The notes beneath the pieces were generated by a model. The model ran no database searches. It worked only from the letters and a program-made list of their open reading frames with translations, and was not told the origin of the DNA. From a virus: a stretch of 33,957 bases of DNA. The position numbers were made by a program, and so were the translations under genes. The DNA is taken from the IMG/VR virus record IMGVR_UViG_3300008627_000030, positions 1 through 33,957 of that record, one strand, 5' to 3'. Shown piece by piece: positions 29,733 to 33,957 of this stretch; the first letter of the stretch is position 1, and every line of letters begins with the position of its first letter.

Positions 29733-32633
29733 TTAAAATCTAAATAACTCTCGACCTATTTCATCAGCCAGTGTTGTTCCATCTGCAAAAGTAAAATTGG
29801 TAAACACATCTGTTACTGCTTTAAAATTTAATACTGCATTTCTTGTTACCAATCCGCCGGCCTCTGAATAGAAATTTGCCTTATATATTGGAACTCCAAA
29901 CGCTGATGCAGCAGCAATCTTATCCTCACCCACATTTGAGCCTTCAGGTAATGTCACTCCATCTCCTGAAATCGCAACTTCTCCTGATCCATCAGAAGAA
30001 ATTGTGGCCCCACCCAAGTTAATAGTAGATCCTGATAAGAATAATTCTCTATATCTTAAAGATGATGTTCCTAAATCATAAGTATCATTTGTTTTGGGTA
30101 CTACATGACTGGCAATTCGTCCAGTCACTACTATATCATCTGCTGTTGCATTGCCCAATGTTACAGCGCCGTTAAGTGTTGTTGCACCTGTTACATCTAA
30201 TGTTCCACCAGCGGACACATTGCCTGTTAATGTACTTGCACCATCAACTGTTAAAATGCCATCAATAGTTACGTCATCTGGCATTCCAATTGTAATTGTA
30301 TCTGTAGTGGTAGAAGAAGCAATTGCCGTTGTTATTTGATTTGCAGTACCATCAAAGTTCAAAGTATCTGTAAGCAATTCTGTTGCTGCGGTTTGTGTTC
30401 CTGAGTCTGCTGTAACGGGTAAAGCTGTTGAAAGTGCTACTGTACCAGCAGCTGTTAATCTACCCTGAGCATCTACAGTAAATGTAGGAATCGCTGTACC
30501 TGCCCCATATGATCCTGCGGTCACAGCAGTATCATCTAAATTTATTGTTACAGTATTACTTGAACCCACTGAAGTCAATCCTGTTCCACCGGCTATATCT
30601 AAAGTTTCACTATCTAAATCTATTGATAAAGCACCACCACTATCACCTTGGAAATCTAAATCTTGTGCGGTTACTTGTGAATCTACATATGCCTTGACTG
30701 ATTGCTGTGTTGGTAAAGATGTAGCACTATCAGATGTCATATCATCTTCATCAATAGTGGTCATACCATCTAACAAATCAGCATTAAAATTTGTAACTTT
30801 AGTTGTAGAGGCTACTGTAAATGGAGCAGTACCAGTAGTTACATCGGACTGAAAAGTTTGTGCCCTCATCTCATAAGCACCAATATCAATATTAGCTGAA
30901 GCAGTTATTCCAGCCGTTGTTAGTGCTGTGATTGTTGTTGCGGCTATTGTTCCACCTTCAACGGCATCACCACTTATTTGATTATTGGTCAGTGTTAAAG
31001 TACCAGCACTTACATCTAATGTTTTTCCTGCACCTACTGTAACATCACTCGTAGCAATAGTAGCGCCATCAATAGTACCACCATCAATATCAGGTGTATT
31101 AATATCTGGACTTGTTAGTGTTTTATTGGTAAGTGTTTGGGTGTCGCTTAATGTGGTTACAGTAGAATCTATAGCAACTGTCAGTGTATTACTAGAACCA
31201 GATGTATCAATACCAGTTCCACCGGCTATATCTAAAGTTTCACTATCTAAATCTATTGATAAAGCACCACCACTATCACCTTGGAAATCTAAATCTTGTG
31301 CGGTTACTTGTGCATCAACATATGCTTTGATTGATTGTTGTGTAGCCAACTTAACAGCAGAATTAGATGACATATCATCTTCATCTTTAATTCCTGTTAC
31401 AGTTGCACCATCACTGGCGATATTTAAACTTGTTGAAAGTGTAGTCGCTCCAGTATTTGTAAATGTTCCTGCCGCGGTTGCATTAGCTCCACTAAATGTT
31501 AAAGCTGGAGTTGAACCATTTTTAAGTGTTAAATTACCACCATTATTTGTTATAGTAGCAAAGGTTGTACCATTATCTTTAAAGAATATGTCACCACCAT
31601 TAGCATCTAATACTATATCCGTTGTTGCATCCAAAGTAATTGATGAACCAGAATCAATTTCTTCAATTATTGGGGTTGTTAATGTTTTATTCGTTAAAGT
31701 GTCTGTCGTAGCCTTACCAACTAGTGTATCACTAGCATTCGGCAACAATAATGTTCTATCAGCAGTTGGATCAACTGTAGATAAAGTTGTTTCATATGCA
31801 TCGGCTGTAGCGCCTTCAAATACAAATGCATTTTGGATATTAACTGTAGTAGAATCTACAGTAGTAGTTGTTCCTGATACTGTAAAATTTCCTGTAACTG
31901 TTAAGTTATCATTAATCGTAACTTCTGATGTTGTGTGTCCTATTTGTACTGCAATGCCAGAATCTTCTGTAGCAATTTTCAATGCACCTTGGTCATTCGT
32001 TATATATGAATTAGTACCATCATGGTATATTTGCAGATCATCGTCGTTGCCTAACTTCAACCTATCATTGTCATTCGCATCCCAATGTCCCGTGGTTGTA
32101 ATGTTACCAACTGTTAAGGCGTCGATATATGCAGTACCGTCTACATACAAATTTCTCCACTCTTTACCTGATTCACCCAAATCATATGTATCGTCTGTAT
32201 TAGGTATTAAGTGAGAATTAATTTCTCCCCCAAAGACAACATTATCAGTATCGGCATCACCAAGAGTTAGTGTGCCACCATTAAACGTAGTGCTTCCTGT
32301 GACTGTAAGATCACCACCGACTGAAGTATCACCTGTTACAGTCAATGTTCCAGCAGCAGTTACATTTCCTGTTAGTGTACTTGTTCCAGACACATCTAAA
32401 TTACCATTCAAGTCTACAGTTGTAGCAGTAAGATCAATTTCACTAGAAGAAATTGACACCTGACCAGTCGTTTTATATTTACTTGCAGTATTGTCCCAAA
32501 TTATAGGACCTAAATCGTGCTTTGTAGTATTGTCATAATCTGGAAGATCATTTATACCTAATACTTGTGCAGGTACATATACCGTTGTAACAGTAGTGTT
32601 TCCCGAAGATCCTACAGTTCCCGTTATTGACAT
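29733..32633 (-). CDS. Repeat-rich virion appendage (fibre-type) protein, 966 residues
   Basis: Built from modules like those of the 711-residue neighbour: GNLDVSGTSTLTGNVTAAG, GDLTVTGSTTFNGG, TDTLTNKTLTSPDI. It also contains NDTYDLG-type blocks (DDTYDLGESGKEWRNLYVDG and NDTYDLGTSSLRYRELFLSG) and duplicated SIKAYVDAQVTAQDLDFQGD/SVKAYVDSQVTAQDLDFQGD segments, encoded partly by a perfect 97-base direct repeat. The unique C-terminus (residues ~900-966, ending IGRELFRF) may be the trimerisation or receptor-binding tip. GGAG precedes the start, 3 bases after the upstream stop. Role inferred: tail or head fibre. Confidence 0.75.
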   Translation of the reverse strand: MSITGTVGSSGNTTVTTVYVPAQVLGINDLPDYDNTTKHDLGPIIWDNTASKYKTTGQVSISSSEIDLTATTVDLNGNLDVSGTSTLTGNVTAAGTLTVTGDTSVGGDLTVTGSTTFNGGTLTLGDADTDNVVFGGEINSHLIPNTDDTYDLGESGKEWRNLYVDGTAYIDALTVGNITTTGHWDANDNDRLKLGNDDDLQIYHDGTNSYITNDQGALKIATEDSGIAVQIGHTTSEVTINDNLTVTGNFTVSGTTTTVDSTTVNIQNAFVFEGATADAYETTLSTVDPTADRTLLLPNASDTLVGKATTDTLTNKTLTTPIIEEIDSGSSITLDATTDIVLDANGGDIFFKDNGTTFATITNNGGNLTLKNGSTPALTFSGANATAAGTFTNTGATTLSTSLNIASDGATVTGIKDEDDMSSNSAVKLATQQSIKAYVDAQVTAQDLDFQGDSGGALSIDLDSETLDIAGGTGIDTSGSSNTLTVAIDSTVTTLSDTQTLTNKTLTSPDINTPDIDGGTIDGATIATSDVTVGAGKTLDVSAGTLTLTNNQISGDAVEGGTIAATTITALTTAGITASANIDIGAYEMRAQTFQSDVTTGTAPFTVASTTKVTNFNADLLDGMTTIDEDDMTSDSATSLPTQQSVKAYVDSQVTAQDLDFQGDSGGALSIDLDSETLDIAGGTGLTSVGSSNTVTINLDDTAVTAGSYGAGTAIPTFTVDAQGRLTAAGTVALSTALPVTADSGTQTAATELLTDTLNFDGTANQITTAIASSTTTDTITIGMPDDVTIDGILTVDGASTLTGNVSAGGTLDVTGATTLNGAVTLGNATADDIVVTGRIASHVVPKTNDTYDLGTSSLRYRELFLSGSTINLGGATISSDGSGEVAISGDGVTLPEGSNVGEDKIAAASAFGVPIYKANFYSEAGGLVTRNAVLNFKAVTDVFTNFTFADGTTLADEIGRELFRF
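30583..30679. repeat. 97-bp perfect direct repeat, copy 1
   Basis: Identical to 31216-31312 and in the same reading frame. It encodes the end of a VTAQDLDFQGDSGG...DIAGGTG module of the 966-residue fibre protein. Confidence 0.85.
31216..31312. repeat. 97-bp perfect direct repeat, copy 2
   Basis: Second copy of the repeat at 30583-30679, 633 bases away. Flanking sequence diverges at synonymous and conservative positions, so identity is sharply bounded. Confidence 0.85.
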
Positions 32634-32636
32634 TTA

Positions 32637-33185
32637 TTAGCTCCTTGATACACTTGGATTAAGTGTTGCGATACCTTCAACCACTCTTGTTACTACTGAA
32701 CTACCACTTGTGATTGTCAAATCCCATTGATAACGACCTGATGATAAAGCTGCTGTTTGGGCAGCTGTCAAAGACAATGCAATTATTCCATCAGCAGCAC
32801 TTGTAATTGATGTTGTAATATTTGTTGCTGTTGAAGAATCATAACTCTTGCGGAGTTGTGCTAAAGTAGAATAGCCTGTAAGGTCTAATGCAGCCGAATC
32901 AAATGTAACAATTGTTTGATCTACATGAGCTACAGCAGTAGTGCTACTAGCCCCTCTAGTCAACCCTGTAAAGGTTGTACTTGTTTTTCCTGTATAGGTT
33001 ATCTTTTCATTTTCCACACTCAAAGTTCCATTTTCAGGAAACTCTACAGTAGATGCCACTGTTGCTGTAGTAGCAGAACTTGTAAGAGCTGCTGTTAATT
33101 TTGTACTTGCAGCAGTTGAATTAACTGTAACCGATGTAGAAAATGTTGTGCCTTGGTCAATAGATAAATTACTTATGGTTGCCAT
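32637..33185 (-). CDS. Hypothetical small virion-type protein with S/T-rich beta structure
   Basis: A 182-residue protein rich in S, T and A. Segments such as TTATVASTVEFPENGTLSVENEKITYTG (split across ~40-70) and TTFTGLTRGASSTTAVAH resemble the ubiquitous phage structural motif for a beta domain ending in FxGLTRG. The region VTFDSAALDLTGYSTLAQLRKSYDSS matches a domain often found in marine phage baseplate or fibre accessory proteins. The ATG at 33185 was chosen over an in-frame GTG at 33197 because AGGTGAG gives a proper ribosome-binding site. A late promoter lies at 33213. Function not known; adjacent to fibre genes. Confidence 0.65.
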   Translation of the reverse strand: MATISNLSIDQGTTFSTSVTVNSTAASTKLTAALTSSATTATVASTVEFPENGTLSVENEKITYTGKTSTTFTGLTRGASSTTAVAHVDQTIVTFDSAALDLTGYSTLAQLRKSYDSSTATNITTSITSAADGIIALSLTAAQTAALSSGRYQWDLTITSGSSVVTRVVEGIATLNPSVSRS

Positions 33186-33212
33186 ATTAGAACTCACCTC
33201 TATATTTTATAC

Positions 33213-33220
33213 TATTTATA
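33213..33220 (-). promoter_or_regulatory. Late promoter (TATAAATA) for the fibre gene group
   Basis: Exact octamer 28 bases before ATG 33185, just after the terminator at 33229. Transcription from here could cover the fibre genes and continue into gp13-gp17. Confidence 0.8.
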
Positions 33221-33228
33221 ATAATAAA

Positions 33229-33258
33229 GAAATAAAAAAAGGGGCCAGAAGGCCCCCG
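33229..33258 (-). terminator. Rho-independent terminator after the 178-residue appendage gene
   Basis: On the minus strand GGGGCC-TTCT-GGCCCC (33256-33241) followed by a run of T (TTTTTTTATTTC). Perfect 6-bp GC stem with a four-base loop, 19 bases after the stop at 33278. Confidence 0.92.
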
Positions 33259-33277
33259 AAGTACAAATTCAAATTGA

Positions 33278-33814
33278 TTAGCCTGGATCAGGTCCCCAAT
33301 CACCCCAAGAATTCATCGTAGTTCTTTTTTCACTGAGAGAGGAACCGTCATCTTCTGTCCATGCCTGATTAAAAGCATCCCAATAGTATGTTTTACCATC
33401 ACTAGGATATGCAATAGGAGGCTCTAATTGAATGGGATCTGTAGTATAATTCCATATCCATCCTCCTCTAGGATTTGGAGCACCAGTTGGATCTGTATGA
33501 GGTACAGGACTATCAGGAAGAAATCTATTCGTTTCAGGATCATAGATATCTCCTATACCGACACCTTGGTGTCTAAAATTTTCATTATGTGAATACTGTT
33601 TTAACCATGTACCATCCCAATCTCTACCATAATTAATACTGGGAGTAGTTCCTCTTAATCGTTTATCTGATTGCCAGTGTTTAAATAACCAATCATAAAG
33701 CCAACGAGCTCCAGAATCAATAACTTCTGGAGGGCCCATATCTTGATGAGCATTATCTACTTTCCAAAGTGCTATTACTTTATTGTTTGAATCTAATTCA
33801 GCATAATTTGACAT
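33278..33814 (-). CDS. Hypothetical appendage-associated protein, 178 residues
   Basis: Starts MSNYAELDSNNKVIALWKVDNA, the pattern of a family of small proteins found beside fibre genes in marine T4-like phages (YAxLDxNNxVxxV). The middle and C-terminal parts are rich in W, P, G and Y (GGWIWNYTTDP, YYWDAFNQAWTED), consistent with a small folded beta domain. It ends GDWGPDPG. AGGAAA precedes the ATG, 9 bases after the stop of the preceding gene. Function unknown. Confidence 0.65.
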   Translation of the reverse strand: MSNYAELDSNNKVIALWKVDNAHQDMGPPEVIDSGARWLYDWLFKHWQSDKRLRGTTPSINYGRDWDGTWLKQYSHNENFRHQGVGIGDIYDPETNRFLPDSPVPHTDPTGAPNPRGGWIWNYTTDPIQLEPPIAYPSDGKTYYWDAFNQAWTEDDGSSLSEKRTTMNSWGDWGPDPG

Positions 33815-33823
33815 AACAATTTC

Positions 33824-33957
33824 CTATGCAGGTATATATCTAATAACGGCTTGACCGGCTGCCCCGTTCCCACCATGACGTATATGATTTCCAGATGCCG
33901 GACCATAACCAGAACCGCCCGCACCGATATGACCTCCATTACTAGTACCAGATGGTG
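33824..33957 (-). CDS. C-terminus of a glycine-rich fibre or adhesin protein (partial)
   Basis: Only the last 44 codons are in the window. The encoded end is glycine-rich (GGHIGAGGSGYGPASG, then HGGNGAAGQAVIRYIPA) and stops at TAG 33824-33826. Glycine-rich stretches ending in xxAVIRYxx are common at the ends of phage fibre and adhesin proteins, where the glycine repeats form a polyproline-II-like bundle. The gene continues beyond the window. The assignment is by composition and by context beside fibre genes. Confidence 0.6.
   Translation of the reverse strand, partial: PSGTSNGGHIGAGGSGYGPASGNHIRHGGNGAAGQAVIRYIPA

Noticed and set aside
30985-32214. Long plus-strand open frame of about 409 codons opposite the 966-residue fibre gene
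   Set aside because: Valine/serine/proline-rich mirror of a T/G/S/D repeat protein: the low-complexity sense codons leave few stops on the other strand. No promoter or convincing ribosome-binding site, and the sense frame is clearly coding.
27566-32633. Possible CRISPR-like or tandem DNA repeat array
   Set aside because: Repeats are protein modules in frame with variable spacing and synonymous drift, not constant repeat-spacer units.

Overview
The window is a contiguous piece of a T4-superfamily myovirus genome. It is AT-rich, and 35 of the 36 protein-coding genes lie on the minus strand. Gene content and order match marine T4-like phages (cyanophage or pelagiphage type): gp13-14-15-16-17, gp18-19-20, gp67-21-22-23, uvsY-uvsW, gp55-gp47-gp46, gp45-gp44. 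Marine accessory genes are mixed in: Hsp20, peptide deformylase and several 2-oxoglutarate/Fe(II) oxygenase-like proteins. No photosynthesis gene, tRNA, CRISPR array or insertion sequence was seen. The host cannot be fixed from the sequence; a marine alphaproteobacterium or cyanobacterium is an inference from gene content and base composition.

Layout from high to low coordinates, which is the direction of transcription. 33.96-27.57 kb holds repeat-rich fibre/appendage structural genes, opening with the glycine-rich end of a gene cut by the window edge. 27.56-23.07 kb holds neck proteins gp13 and gp14, tail terminator gp15, and terminase gp16 and gp17. A lone plus-strand zinc-binding (HNH-like) gene follows at 22.80-23.08 kb. 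22.66-20.1 kb is sheath gp18 and tube gp19; 20.06-14.88 kb is portal gp20, core gp67, protease gp21, scaffold gp22 and major capsid gp23. A tube-fold protein follows. 14.1-12.2 kb is recombination mediator UvsY and helicase UvsW. 12.2-10.4 kb is an Sm-like small protein, a coiled-coil protein, a nucleoside deoxyribosyltransferase-like enzyme and late sigma factor gp55. 10.4-3.57 kb is a tightly overlapping operon: gp47, four consecutive oxygenase-like genes, gp46, peptide deformylase, a fifth oxygenase and a tail-anchored protein. 3.5-0 kb is Hsp20, a DUF3310-like protein, sliding clamp gp45, a zinc ribbon, clamp loader gp44 and a DNA methyltransferase cut by the window start.

Regulation is legible. 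An octamer TATAAATA (the T4 late-promoter -10 element, read by gp55) sits immediately upstream of most structural genes, often overlapping the stop codon of the preceding gene. In three cases it abuts the ATG so closely that the transcript would be leaderless. Two strong sigma70-like promoters (TTGACA, 17-bp spacer, near-consensus -10) lie at the deoxyribosyltransferase gene and the DUF3310 gene. Rho-independent terminators follow gp23, Hsp20 and the 178-residue appendage gene.

Points most worth a second look: the oxygenase block inserted between the two subunits of the gp46/47 nuclease, one member of which has lost its distal metal-binding histidine; the apparently leaderless late genes; the divergent plus-strand zinc protein with its own late promoter; and the absence of gp62 next to gp44, where a methyltransferase lies instead. 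No stretch longer than about 135 bases lacks a gene.
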